Below the pieces are notes generated by a model that saw only the letters and a program-made list of their open reading frames with translations, had not been told where the DNA came from and did not search any database. Positions 40,035 through 48,855 of a stretch of DNA of 64,000 nt are shown one piece after another (the stretch's first letter is position 1; each line of letters begins with the position of its first letter). The position numbers and the translations under genes were made by a program. This DNA is from Actinomadura rifamycini DSM 43936 (GTDB lineage: Bacteria; Actinomycetota; Actinomycetes; Streptosporangiales; Streptosporangiaceae): contig NZ_AULB01000024.1 in assembly GCF_000425065.1 (NCBI RefSeq), positions 1 through 64,000 on the forward strand, in the 5' to 3' direction.

Positions 40035-41807
40035 TCACCCCGCCAGGACCGCGATCAGGACGAGCACCGCGAGCATGACCGCCGCCTGCGCGTAGTACAT
40101 GTGGACCTGCCCGGTCTGCGGGCGCCGCGCGAGCGCGCCCAGTGCGCGCGCGCCGCGCCCGACGGCCGCGACCACGCCGTCCACCCGCGGCTCGGCGTCC
40201 CGCGCCGCGAACTCCGCGGCCCGGCGGCCCCCGCGCGCGATCGCCGCGACCGTCCCGTCCACCACGCGGTCGTCGAACCGGGCGAGCCCCCGGGCGAGCG
40301 CGAGCACCGGACGGACGACGCCCGCGTGCGCCGCCCGCTCCAGGTACGCCCAGTGCAGGCCCCACGCGGGCGCCCGCACCCGCACGCCCTTGGCCACCGC
40401 GGCGACCACCGCCGCCGCGAGCACCCCCGACAGCCCGAGCTCCCACGCGGACGGCCGGGGCCGCACCTCCCACCCGCCGCCGAACGGCACCGCGAACCCC
40501 GCCGCGCACGCGGCGGCGGCCAGCACGGCCAGCGGCGCCTTCTGCACGGCCGGCACGTCCCCGCGCCGCCCTCCCCCGCCCGCCCAGACCGCGACCAGCG
40601 CCTTCGCCGCGTACCCGGCGGCCACGACGGACGCCGCCAGCCCGACCGCGAACAGGCCGGGCGACCGGTCGAGCGCCGCCGCCAGCACGGCGTCCTTCGT
40701 GAACCACAGCGACAGCGGCGGCACCCCGGCCAGCGCGAGCGTCCCCAGGGCGAACGCGGCGCCGACCCACCGGGACGTCCTCGCGGCCCCGCCCAGCCCG
40801 TCCAGCCGCTGCGTGCCGGTGCGCGCCAGCCACACGCCCGCGCACAGGAACAGCAGGCTCTTCACCGCCGCGTGCGCCACCAGGTGCAGCGCCCCGCCCG
40901 CCACGGCCGCGGCCCCGGCCGCCAGCACGACGAACCCGATCTGCGCGCACGTCGACGCGGCGAGCAGCTGCTTGAGATCGCGCTGCGCCAGCGCAACGAC
41001 CCCCAGCACCAGCGCCGTGAGCGCGCCCGCCCAGCACACCACCGCGCCGGCCCACCCGCTCGCCGCCAGGAGCGGGTGCAGGCGCAGCAGCAGGTAGCCG
41101 CCCGCCGCGACCATCGTCGCCGAGTGCAGCAGTGCGGAGACCGCGCTCGGTCCCGCCATCGCCCGCGACAGCCAGAACGAGAACGGAAGCTGCGCCGACT
41201 TGCCCAGCGCCGCAACGACGACGCCCGCGGCGATGAGGTCGATCCAGGGCGACCGCGCCGCTTCCAATCCCGCCAAGCTCAAGGAACCCGTCCCCGCCAA
41301 CGCGAACCCGGCCGCGAGGTAAAGGCCCGTATCGGCGGCGCGCGTGGTGACGAACGCCGCGGCGGCCGAGCGCACGGCGCCGTCGTCCGTCCAGCGGTAC
41401 CCGATGAGCGCGTACGACATCGCGCCCATGACCTCCCAGCCCATCAACAGCAGCAGCAGGTCGGAGGCCGTGACCGTGACGAGCATCGCGCCCGCGAACA
41501 CCAGCATCAGGCCGGAGAAGCGGGCGCCGAACCCCTCCGCCGCCGCGTGGAGCAGGACCAGCAGGACGGCCGCCGCGACCGTCACGACCATCGCGGCCGA
41601 CAGCCCGTCCACGGCGAGCCCGCCCGGCGCCCCCGGCAGCACCGCGACCCGCGCCGCCGGCCGCGCCGCCGCCGCGGCCCCCGCGAGCGCGAGAACGGCC
41701 GCCGCGACCGCGACGCCCGCCGCCGGCGCGACCCGGTCGGCGCGGCGGCCCGCGACGAGCAGCAGCGCCCCGGCCAGCAGCGGCGTCCCGCAGACGGCGG
41801 CGATCAT
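40035..41807 (-). CDS. nuoL: NADH-quinone oxidoreductase membrane subunit NuoL
   Basis: This 590-residue distal antiporter-like subunit retains the pump residues: Glu in LLLMGWEVMGAMSYALIGY, Lys in GKSAQLPFSFWLSRAMAGPSAVSALLHSATMV (with the His), and LWFTKDAVLAAAL. The C-terminal lateral amphipathic helix region appears present but short; total length is slightly under the usual 610-640. ATG 41805-41807 overlaps the nuoK stop by ATGA. Confidence 0.95.
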   Translation of the reverse strand: MIAAVCGTPLLAGALLLVAGRRADRVAPAAGVAVAAAVLALAGAAAAARPAARVAVLPGAPGGLAVDGLSAAMVVTVAAAVLLVLLHAAAEGFGARFSGLMLVFAGAMLVTVTASDLLLLLMGWEVMGAMSYALIGYRWTDDGAVRSAAAAFVTTRAADTGLYLAAGFALAGTGSLSLAGLEAARSPWIDLIAAGVVVAALGKSAQLPFSFWLSRAMAGPSAVSALLHSATMVAAGGYLLLRLHPLLAASGWAGAVVCWAGALTALVLGVVALAQRDLKQLLAASTCAQIGFVVLAAGAAAVAGGALHLVAHAAVKSLLFLCAGVWLARTGTQRLDGLGGAARTSRWVGAAFALGTLALAGVPPLSLWFTKDAVLAAALDRSPGLFAVGLAASVVAAGYAAKALVAVWAGGGGRRGDVPAVQKAPLAVLAAAACAAGFAVPFGGGWEVRPRPSAWELGLSGVLAAAVVAAVAKGVRVRAPAWGLHWAYLERAAHAGVVRPVLALARGLARFDDRVVDGTVAAIARGGRRAAEFAARDAEPRVDGVVAAVGRGARALGALARRPQTGQVHMYYAQAAVMLAVLVLIAVLAG

Positions 41808-42106
41808 CCCCGCAGGTCCCCGGCGTCGTCGGTCTGGTCCGCGTCCCGCGCGCGGAACAGCGCCGTCACCACGGCGAACCCCATCGCCATCTCCAGCGCC
41901 ATCACCGTGACCGCGACGAGCACCAGCACCTGCCCGTCCACCGCCGGGCGCACCGCGGACCAGAACCCGCCCGCCGCGACCAGCACCCCGTTGACCATCA
42001 GCTCGATGCCCATCATCAGCATCACGACCGACCGCTGCGACAGCGCCCCGTACAGCCCGACGCAGAACAGCGCCGCCGCCGCGGTCAGGAAAGCCTCAAG
42101 CGTCAT
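41804..42106 (-). CDS. nuoK: NADH-quinone oxidoreductase membrane subunit NuoK
   Basis: This 100-residue three-helix subunit keeps both conserved membrane glutamates: LMMGIELMVNGVLVAAGGF and VTVMALEMAMGFAVVTALFR. The N-terminal helix ALFCVGLYGALSQRSVVM is typical. It overlaps nuoJ by 11 bases and nuoL by four, as in standard nuo operons. Confidence 0.95.
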   Translation of the reverse strand: MTLEAFLTAAAALFCVGLYGALSQRSVVMLMMGIELMVNGVLVAAGGFWSAVRPAVDGQVLVLVAVTVMALEMAMGFAVVTALFRARDADQTDDAGDLRG

Positions 42107-42590
42107 CGCCGTACCGCCCCGGCCGCGTCGCCAGCACCACCGTCGCGATCATGGTGGCCAGGATGGCGACCCCGAGCACCATCATGACCAGCATCTTCTC
42201 GCCCATGATCGCCTCGCCGAGCGCGACCGCGGGATCGTCCGGCCGGCGTCCCGTCCGCTCCGGCCACGGCACCGCCGCGATCCCCGCGACCAGCACCGCG
42301 AAGGCCGTCCCCGCGATCGCCGCGGCGCCCCGCCGGTTGTGCACCATCGACATCGGCACCAGCCCGGCCGGGTTCATCATGTACATGACCATGAAGACCG
42401 CCATCACCAGCATCTCCATGATCATCATGAGTACGACGAGGACGCCCAGGTAGTGCAGGCCCGCGAGCATCAGCAGGCCGCCCGTGCACAGGAACGACGC
42501 CAGCAGCGCGAACGTCGCCCGCGCCATCGAATCCACCACGAACACCGCGACGCCGAAAGCCGCCGCCGCCGCGCCCACGCCCCACACCAT
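42096..42590 (-). CDS. nuoJ: NADH-quinone oxidoreductase membrane subunit NuoJ
   Basis: This 164-residue protein has five hydrophobic helices. Helix 3, which carries the functionally important pi-bulge in NuoJ, reads LHYLGVLVVLMMIMEMLVMAVFMVMYMM in short: very methionine-rich and with a Glu in the membrane, unlike the usual VQVIVYAGAVMVLFLF form. The N-terminal FALLASFLCTGGLLMLAGL fits the family. Divergent but recognisable by position and topology. Confidence 0.85.
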   Translation of the reverse strand: MVWGVGAAAAAFGVAVFVVDSMARATFALLASFLCTGGLLMLAGLHYLGVLVVLMMIMEMLVMAVFMVMYMMNPAGLVPMSMVHNRRGAAAIAGTAFAVLVAGIAAVPWPERTGRRPDDPAVALGEAIMGEKMLVMMVLGVAILATMIATVVLATRPGRYGDDA

Positions 42591-43454
42591 TCAGACCACC
42601 ACGATCGCCACGACGAGCATCTGCAGCACCACGGCCGGGATCAGCACCGTCCACGCCGCCGCCATGAACCGCTCCATCCGCAGCACCGGCAGCCGCCGCC
42701 GCGCCCACACCAGCAGCGCCAGCACCGCCGCCGCCTTCAGCACCGACCACGCCCACCCCGGCAGGACGGGCCCCGCCCCGCCCCCGAGGAACAGCGGCAC
42801 CGACGCCGCCGCCGCGACCGCGAGCAGCCCGTACCGTCCCGCGAAGAACACCAGCCGGTCCGCGCCCGACAGCTCCAGCGCCGCGCCCCCCGCCGCGTCG
42901 CCGCCCACCGGATGCCCGAACGGCCCCCAGAACGCCATCGCCGCCGCCGACACCAGGAACACGGCGAACGCCACCGGCATCCACACGCCGAACCACAGGC
43001 CGTCCTGCGCCGCCGCGATCTCCCGGAAGTCCAGCGAGTGCGCCGCCAGCGCCACCGTGACCAGCGCGAACATGTGCGGCAGCTCGTACGCCAGCCCCTG
43101 CGCGAGAAACCGGTAGCCGCCCACGAGCGCGAACGCCGAGTTCGTCCCCCACCCCACGAGCCACACCGACGCCCACGCGACGACCTCCATCGCGTTGAAC
43201 CACACGACGCCCACCGGCACCCCGACCGCCCGGTCCCCGACCGGCACCACCGCCGCCGCGACCGCCGCCGCCACCGGCAGCACCACCACGCCCGCCCGCA
43301 TGAGCAGCACGTCCGACCGGACGGTCGTCCGCCGCGCCGTGCCGAGCAGGCGCGCGGCCTCCCGCAGCGGCGCGTCCCACGACCGCCCGCCGAGCACCGC
43401 GTCCAGCGACGCCGCCGCCACCGCCAGCACGCCCAGCACCGCGACCTCAGCCAT
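42591..43454 (-). CDS. nuoH: NADH-quinone oxidoreductase membrane subunit NuoH, short form
   Basis: This 287-residue protein has eight or so hydrophobic helices and the NuoH-like segments VPVGVVWFNAMEVVAWASVWLVGWG and GYRFLAQGLAYELPHMFALVTVAL; the latter matches the quinone-chamber helix (FRSAAQMISYEIPL in canonical NuoH), with Glu retained. It is shorter than the usual 320-430 residues. It ends one base before nuoJ begins and overlaps the unusual upstream ORF by eight. Confidence 0.88.
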   Translation of the reverse strand: MAEVAVLGVLAVAAASLDAVLGGRSWDAPLREAARLLGTARRTTVRSDVLLMRAGVVVLPVAAAVAAAVVPVGDRAVGVPVGVVWFNAMEVVAWASVWLVGWGTNSAFALVGGYRFLAQGLAYELPHMFALVTVALAAHSLDFREIAAAQDGLWFGVWMPVAFAVFLVSAAAMAFWGPFGHPVGGDAAGGAALELSGADRLVFFAGRYGLLAVAAAASVPLFLGGGAGPVLPGWAWSVLKAAAVLALLVWARRRLPVLRMERFMAAAWTVLIPAVVLQMLVVAIVVV

Positions 43455-44301
43455 CGACGTCCACGCTCGCGACGATCAGCCGCGCCCGCCCCAGCTCCTC
43501 GCCCGCCACCAGCCCCGGCAGCGCGTCCACCGACCCCGGCGGCACCCGCCCCGGGTCCGCGCCGCCGAACACCGCGCCGATCTCGTCGAGCCACCCGCAC
43601 AACCGGCCGTGCACGTCGGCGCCGTCCGCAACCCCCACGCCCCGCGTCATCCACCGCAGCGTCCGCGAGCGCCCGACCCGCCGCCGGAACCCCGCGAACC
43701 CCGCCGCGAGCCCGTCCTCCCCCCGCAGCGCCGCGTCCCGCAGGACCTCCGCGCGGTCCGCCGCCGCGCCCCACCCCGCGACCCGCAGCAGCCGCGCCAC
43801 CGCGTCCAGCCGCCGCGCCGCCCGCCCGTCCGTCCAGAACGGCGGCGCCGACTCCACCACCGCGACCTCCGCCTCCCGGACCACGTCGCCCTGCAGCGCC
43901 ACGTCGAGCCGCACGCCCGCGGGCCAGTCCGGCAGCACGGGCCCGAGCGGCACGTGCAGGACGTCCAGGCGCAGCCCGTCCCGGTCGTCGCCCCGGTCGG
44001 CCATGCCGACGCCCCCGAGGTCCGGCGGCTCCCCGGGCCCCGCGTCCCCCCCGTCCAGCCCCGCCGCCCGCGTCCGCGGCGCGGGCATCGACCGCCACAC
44101 CCGGTCGATGGCCCGCGCCAGCTCCGGCCCCGGATTCCCGCACACCACGAGCAGCCCCGTCTCCCCCGGCGACGCCGCCCGCCCCCACCCGCGCGCCCGC
44201 AGCTCCGCCTCGACGTCCAGCCGCACGCCCGTCCCGTCCGCCGCCGACACCACGAACGGGCGCGGCACCGCATACCCCCGCAGCCATCGGGTCACGTCCA
44301 C
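43447..44301 (-). CDS. Unusual NuoB/NuoD-like relic protein in the nuo cluster
   Basis: This 284-residue protein has no close family I can name. Residues about 45-80 (GLLVVCGNPGPELARAIDRVWRSMPAPR) resemble the NuoB block around DLMIVAGTVTxKMAPALRxxYxQMPEPK. Residues about 120-160 (LHVPLGPVLPDWPAGVRLDVALQGDVV) resemble the NuoD start MGPxHPSTHGVLRLxxELDGE. The NuoB cluster cysteines are absent: only two scattered Cys exist, so no N2 Fe-S cluster can form. It may be a structural plug linking the membrane arm to an unknown partner. It starts at GTG 44299-44301, overlapping nuoH by eight. Confidence 0.7.
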   Translation of the reverse strand: MDVTRWLRGYAVPRPFVVSAADGTGVRLDVEAELRARGWGRAASPGETGLLVVCGNPGPELARAIDRVWRSMPAPRTRAAGLDGGDAGPGEPPDLGGVGMADRGDDRDGLRLDVLHVPLGPVLPDWPAGVRLDVALQGDVVREAEVAVVESAPPFWTDGRAARRLDAVARLLRVAGWGAAADRAEVLRDAALRGEDGLAAGFAGFRRRVGRSRTLRWMTRGVGVADGADVHGRLCGWLDEIGAVFGGADPGRVPPGSVDALPGLVAGEELGRARLIVASVDVDG

Positions 44302-44386
44302 GGCGACATTCCATTCCGCGCGCTGTCAAGAACCCCAACCGGCGAAACGGACGAGAAAGGCGCCGCATTTCTCCGCGACACTTCCG

Positions 44387-44731
44387 TCACGTCCATCGCA
44401 GCGCCCCCTCACGCCACGCGTACAGCACCCCGACGAGCAGCAGCGCGAGGAAGAGGAACATCTCCACGACCGCCTTCACGCCCACCGACGCGACCACCAG
44501 CGCCCACGGGTACATGAACACCATCTCCATGTCGAAGGCGAGGAACAGCATCGACACCGCGTACCAGCGCACGTGGTACCGCGACACCGCGTGCTCCCGC
44601 GGCGCTCCCCCGGACAGGAACGGCCCGCACTCGACCGTCCGCGGCGCCACCGCCGCGGACACCGCGTACACGCCCGCCACCACCGCGCCCGCGAGCCCGG
44701 CCAGCGACAGGAGCGCGACGTAGGGAGCCAT
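44387..44731 (-). CDS. nuoA: NADH-quinone oxidoreductase membrane subunit NuoA
   Basis: This 114-residue three-helix subunit has ECGPFLSGGAPREHAVSRYHVRWYAVSMLFLAFDMEMVFMYPWALV, in which ECG, RYYxxA-like and FDxExxFxYPWA blocks are diagnostic of NuoA. ATG 44729-44731 has AGGAGGGA ahead and is preferred to the longer reading. It opens the eight-gene cluster, 85 bases before the relic protein gene. Confidence 0.93.
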   Translation of the reverse strand: MAPYVALLSLAGLAGAVVAGVYAVSAAVAPRTVECGPFLSGGAPREHAVSRYHVRWYAVSMLFLAFDMEMVFMYPWALVVASVGVKAVVEMFLFLALLLVGVLYAWREGALRWT

Positions 44732-44873
44732 CGTCCCTCCTGTTCCGGCGACCGATACGGGACCATGTACCTGATCGGCGGACGCGAAAACATGCGCGGG
44801 ACGGCACGGCACTTCCTACGCTTGACCGAGTTTCCGTACACTTCGCTTTTGTGCCATCGCAAGGGGGGCGAAC

Positions 44874-47800
44874 GTGAGCACGAATGACGACGGGCGTCCC
44901 TCCGACGCCCCACCGCCGAGCTGGGGCCGCGTTTCCGACGGCACCGAGGACGACAAGCTGGTCGCGAGCTGGCGCACGTCCCCCGGCCGCGCCGCACCCC
45001 CGCGTCCGCCGTCCGCCCCACCGCGCGGCACGGCCCCCACGCGCCCCAACCCCGTCCCCACGGTCATGGACGCCGCCGCACCCCCCACCAGCGGCCCACC
45101 CGAGACCACCCCGGCCGCCGCACCGGGCACAGAACCCACACGGCCCGCCACACCACCGGCGCCCCCACCCACGTCCGCCGCCCCGGCCACCGAGCCGCCA
45201 CCCCCCGCGGACCGTCCCAAGCCCACCGCGCAAACACCCGCACCACACCCAGCGCCCCCGCCCCGCACGCCGGCCACCGAACCGCCGAAACCCACGGGGC
45301 CTGCACCCACCGCGCAAACGCCCGCACCACCACACCCGGCCCCCTCGACTTCCAAGAGCACGCCGGTCACCGAACCGCCGCACCCCGCAGGCTCACGCAC
45401 CGATGGGCCTGCACCCACCGCGCAACCACACCCGGCACCGCCCGTCCCCAACCCCACACAAGGTGCGGAAACGCCCACCGCGCAGACACCCGTGGGGCAA
45501 CGCTCGGCCCCCGAGACCAGGCCGGTCGCCGAGCCACCGCAACCCGCGGACCGACCCGCACCCGCCGCACAGCCACACCCAGCGCCCCCGCCTCGCACGC
45601 CGGTCACCGAACCGCCGAAACCCACGGGGCCTGCACCCACCGCGCAAACGCCCGCACCACCCGTCCCCGAACCCACACGAGGCACGGCCCAACCCACCGC
45701 ACCCCACGCCACCCCGTCCGCGCCCGCTGCCCCACAGGCGGCCCCGCCGCACTCGGTGCCGGGATCGGACGCGGAGCGGCGCGTGCCCGGGGCGCCCGTC
45801 CAGGGGAGGACGGACGGGGGGTCGTCGGGGCCGCACCGGGCTCCGGGCGCACCCCCGGCGGGGCCGCCCGCGCAGGGACGGGACGACGCGGCGGCCACGC
45901 GCGTGGATCCGGCGCCGTCCGGGACGGGGCCGCAGTGGGTCGTCCGGACGGGCGAGCAGGCGGCGCCCGCGCGGTTCACCGCGCCGCAGCCGGCGTCCGG
46001 GAACGCTTCGTGGCTGGGCGCGAAGCCGCAGGCGGCGCCGCCGCCCGCCCAGGACCGGGCGCGCGTGCGCGAGGCGCCCGAGCCGCCGCCTCCGGCGCCG
46101 GGCCGGGAGGCGCCCGCGTTCGATCGTCCGCAGAGCATGCCGACGCCCCCCGGACCGGCGGGGCAGCGCGTGTTCCGGCCCGGGCTGCGGTCGGGGATCG
46201 CGGTCGCGGCCGTCGCCACGCTCGTGGCGGGCGGCGTCGCGTACCTGCTGAAGGGCGACGGCGTCCCCGGCGTGGGTTCGGGGCCGGGCGCCGACGGCGC
46301 GGCCGACGCGAGCGGCGTCTTCGCCGTGCAGGCCGCGCTCTACGACGGGCACGAGCAGGCGATCACGGGCGTCGCGGTCGCCGGGGAGACGGCGGTCACG
46401 GTCGGGAGCGAGACCGTCGACCGCCCGCGCGGCCAGATCCTCGTGTCGGCGGACGGCGCCGACCAGTGGAGCGTCGCGGAGGTGAAGCGGGAGGGCGGGG
46501 CGAGCCCGTTCGACGTCCCGCGGGTCGTCGCGGCGTCCGGCAAGGCGTGGGCGGCGCTCGGCGCCGGTCCGGCGGGCGTGGCCGTGTGGACGAGCGCCGA
46601 CGGCCGGACGTGGACGCACCGCTCGTCCCCGCAGGGCTTCCAGCGGGGCGACGAGGTCGCCTCCCTCACCGCCGCGCAGACCGGCTTCACCGCCGCGGGC
46701 ACCGGCCACGACGGGCGCCCGGCGCTGTGGACGTCCGCCGACGGGGCCGTCTGGCAGCGGGCCGCGGCCTCCGCCGAGGGGGCGCCGGCGAACGTGGCGG
46801 CCAACGGCGGCGCGGTGGTGGTCCGCACCGAGAAGGGCGAGCTGTGGCGGTCCGCCGACGGCGGCGCCACGTGGACGCGGGCCGAGGTGCCCGACGCGGA
46901 CGGCTCGTACGGGCCGGTCGTGGCGCTGACGAACGGGCCCGGCGGCTTCTTCGCGGCCCGCGAGGGCAAGAAGGGGGACCGGCGCCGGGCCGTGTTCTAC
47001 CGGTCGGCGGACGGCGTGGGCTGGACCCGCGCGAGCACCATCGACCGCCGCACCTACGACCGGCTCGCCGCGCTGAACGGCACGTCCGAGAGCCTGACCG
47101 CGCTGGTCCCGCTGACCGACGGGCGCATCGCCGTGCAGCGCAGCGACGACGGCGTGAAGTGGAAGTCGGTGGAGCGGCTCGACACGGACGGCGGCAAGGC
47201 CGCCGCGACGACGGCCGCGCTGCCCAAGGGCGTGCTGGTCGCGGGCGCGCAGGACAACGGCGCGTACCTCGCGGCGCCCGGCGCGCGGCACGACGACATC
47301 GACCTGCTCGCCGTCCCCGGCGCCGTCACCCCCGACCGGACCCTGACCCGCCTGGTCTCCGCCGGCGGGACGACCCTCGCCATCGGCAGCGGCGCGGGCG
47401 ACGCGGCGGTGTGGCACACGCGGGACGGCGCGTCGTGGACGCGCGCGGGCGGCGGCGGGCTCGCCGGCCCGGGCGTGCAGCGCCTCGCCGACGCGGCCCA
47501 CGGCCCGCAGGGCTGGGTCGCCGCGGGCGGCGGCTCCGGGGCCCCGCTGCTGGTCACGTCCGCCGACGGCACCGCCTGGAATCCGGCGGCCCCGCCGAAG
47601 GCGGGCGAGGCCGAACTGTCCGGCGCGGCGCACGGCGCGGCGGGGTACGTGGTCGTCGGCGCGGCCGACGGCGCGCCCGTCGTCTGGCACTCCGCCGACC
47701 TCGCCTCCTGGACCGAGGGCACCGGCGACCTCGGCGACGGCCGCATGCGCGACGTCGTCGCCACGAAGTCGGGCTACGCCGCGGTCGGCGAGGGCGCCGC

Positions 47801-48236
47801 GAACGCCCCGGCCGCCTGGACGTCCGCGGACGGGAAGGCGTGGACGCCGGTGCGGGTCCCGCAGGCGGCGGGCGCCCTCACGAAGGTCGTCGCGCGCGGG
47901 GACACGCTGGTCGCGACGGGCGACGGCGACCTCGTCGGGGTGTCGGCGGACGGCGGCCGGACCTGGGCGTTCAGCACCCTCCAGGCCTCGTCGATCACCG
48001 CGTCGCTCGCGACGGGCACCGGGTTCGTCCTGACGGGCACTCCGGCGGGCACCTCGGACGTCGCGCTCTGGACGTCGCCCGACGGGACGTCGTGGCAGGT
48101 GCGGCGGCCCGAGGGGAGCGGCCTGAACGGCGAAGGCTCCCAGCGGCTCACCGGACTGACCGCCCTCGGCGACGAACTCCTCGCGACCGGGACGGACGGC
48201 ACGACACCCACCCTGTGGCGCACCGACCTGCCGTGA
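44874..48236 (+). CDS. Proline-rich membrane-anchored Asp-box beta-propeller protein
   Basis: This 1120-residue protein has three parts. Residues 1-430 are low complexity, Pro/Thr/Ala-rich, with repeated blocks such as TEPPKPTGPAPTAQTPAP. One membrane helix follows (about 440-460, SGIAVAAVATLVAGGVAYLL). The outer 650 residues hold about twelve Asp-box motifs (SxDGxxW: SADGRTWTH, SADGAVWQR, SADGGATWTR, SPDGTSWQV and others), as in sialidase/BNR beta-propellers, probably two propellers. No sialidase arginine triad is evident, so binding is more likely than catalysis. GTG 44874 has AAGGGGGG upstream. Its divergent neighbour is nuoA. Confidence 0.85.
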   Translation: MSTNDDGRPSDAPPPSWGRVSDGTEDDKLVASWRTSPGRAAPPRPPSAPPRGTAPTRPNPVPTVMDAAAPPTSGPPETTPAAAPGTEPTRPATPPAPPPTSAAPATEPPPPADRPKPTAQTPAPHPAPPPRTPATEPPKPTGPAPTAQTPAPPHPAPSTSKSTPVTEPPHPAGSRTDGPAPTAQPHPAPPVPNPTQGAETPTAQTPVGQRSAPETRPVAEPPQPADRPAPAAQPHPAPPPRTPVTEPPKPTGPAPTAQTPAPPVPEPTRGTAQPTAPHATPSAPAAPQAAPPHSVPGSDAERRVPGAPVQGRTDGGSSGPHRAPGAPPAGPPAQGRDDAAATRVDPAPSGTGPQWVVRTGEQAAPARFTAPQPASGNASWLGAKPQAAPPPAQDRARVREAPEPPPPAPGREAPAFDRPQSMPTPPGPAGQRVFRPGLRSGIAVAAVATLVAGGVAYLLKGDGVPGVGSGPGADGAADASGVFAVQAALYDGHEQAITGVAVAGETAVTVGSETVDRPRGQILVSADGADQWSVAEVKREGGASPFDVPRVVAASGKAWAALGAGPAGVAVWTSADGRTWTHRSSPQGFQRGDEVASLTAAQTGFTAAGTGHDGRPALWTSADGAVWQRAAASAEGAPANVAANGGAVVVRTEKGELWRSADGGATWTRAEVPDADGSYGPVVALTNGPGGFFAAREGKKGDRRRAVFYRSADGVGWTRASTIDRRTYDRLAALNGTSESLTALVPLTDGRIAVQRSDDGVKWKSVERLDTDGGKAAATTAALPKGVLVAGAQDNGAYLAAPGARHDDIDLLAVPGAVTPDRTLTRLVSAGGTTLAIGSGAGDAAVWHTRDGASWTRAGGGGLAGPGVQRLADAAHGPQGWVAAGGGSGAPLLVTSADGTAWNPAAPPKAGEAELSGAAHGAAGYVVVGAADGAPVVWHSADLASWTEGTGDLGDGRMRDVVATKSGYAAVGEGAANAPAAWTSADGKAWTPVRVPQAAGALTKVVARGDTLVATGDGDLVGVSADGGRTWAFSTLQASSITASLATGTGFVLTGTPAGTSDVALWTSPDGTSWQVRRPEGSGLNGEGSQRLTGLTALGDELLATGTDGTTPTLWRTDLP

Positions 48237-48445
48237 CGTCCCAGCGGGGCCGGGAAGAGCCGAACGACGCCCCTGCCTGCCCGCGGTGCGGCGGCGCGCT
48301 CGTCCCGATCGTCTACGGCCGGCCCGGGCCGAAGCTCGCCGAGAAGGCCGAACGCGGCGAGGCCGTCCTGGGCGGCTGCACGACGCGTCCGGACCGCCCG
48401 CACCACCACTGCCCCGCATGCCGAACCGACATCGGCGCCACCTAG
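48233..48445 (+). CDS. Small zinc-ribbon protein
   Basis: This 70-residue protein overlaps the propeller stop (GTGA). It has ACPRCGGALVPIVYGRPG and, near the end, HHHCPACRTD: two CxxC pairs forming a zinc ribbon, with a middle segment EKAERGEAVLGGCTTRPD rich in charge. Co-translation with the propeller gene suggests a link, but no function is known. Confidence 0.75.
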   Translation: MTSQRGREEPNDAPACPRCGGALVPIVYGRPGPKLAEKAERGEAVLGGCTTRPDRPHHHCPACRTDIGAT

Positions 48446-48554
48446 TCGAGCCTGGCCGGATGAGGCCCCACCCATCCCCCCATTTCCGCGGATCGAGGGC
48501 TTGTCGCCACGAAGCGGAGGGTAAGGATCTTTCCGTTGGATCAGGCGACGGGAA

Positions 48555-48836
48555 GTGAGCGACATCGTGACCAGGCCATGGGAAGCCGATCACGGCGCGG
48601 GGTTCCATCGGAGGCTGGGCAAGACGGCCGCCGAGGTCGGAGACAGCCGCACGACCCAGGACTGCCCCGAGATCTGGGAACTGGACAACGGCGACATCGC
48701 CGTTATCGGACGTGACGCCACCGGCGCTTACCGTGATCGGCTTCCGCCGGGAGTGAGCATCGGCTCGGACGAACGCCTCGTGGTCATCTCCGGGCGCCTC
48801 CTGTCGGCCGCGAAACCGGACATCCGAGATGCTTGA
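48555..48836 (+). CDS. Conserved actinobacterial small protein, function unknown
   Basis: This 93-residue protein starts at GTG 48555 after GGGAA. It has a compact soluble pattern: ADHGAGFHRRLGKTAAEVGDSRTTQDCPEIWELDNGDIAVIGRDATGAYRDRLPPG. The WELDNGDIAVIGRD strand and LPPGVSIG turn are features I recall from small proteins in streptomycetes and relatives beside XRE or DUF397 genes. An XRE regulator is its convergent neighbour. No motif supports a biochemical role. Confidence 0.7.
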   Translation: MSDIVTRPWEADHGAGFHRRLGKTAAEVGDSRTTQDCPEIWELDNGDIAVIGRDATGAYRDRLPPGVSIGSDERLVVISGRLLSAAKPDIRDA

Positions 48837-48855
48837 TCGCTGATCGGGACGGGGG

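Noticed and set aside
39606..44723. A 1705-residue open frame on the + strand opposite the nuo cluster
   Set aside because: Arg/His/Pro-rich composition with no domain; it is the antisense of well-recognised NuoL-NuoA genes, a usual artefact at very high GC.
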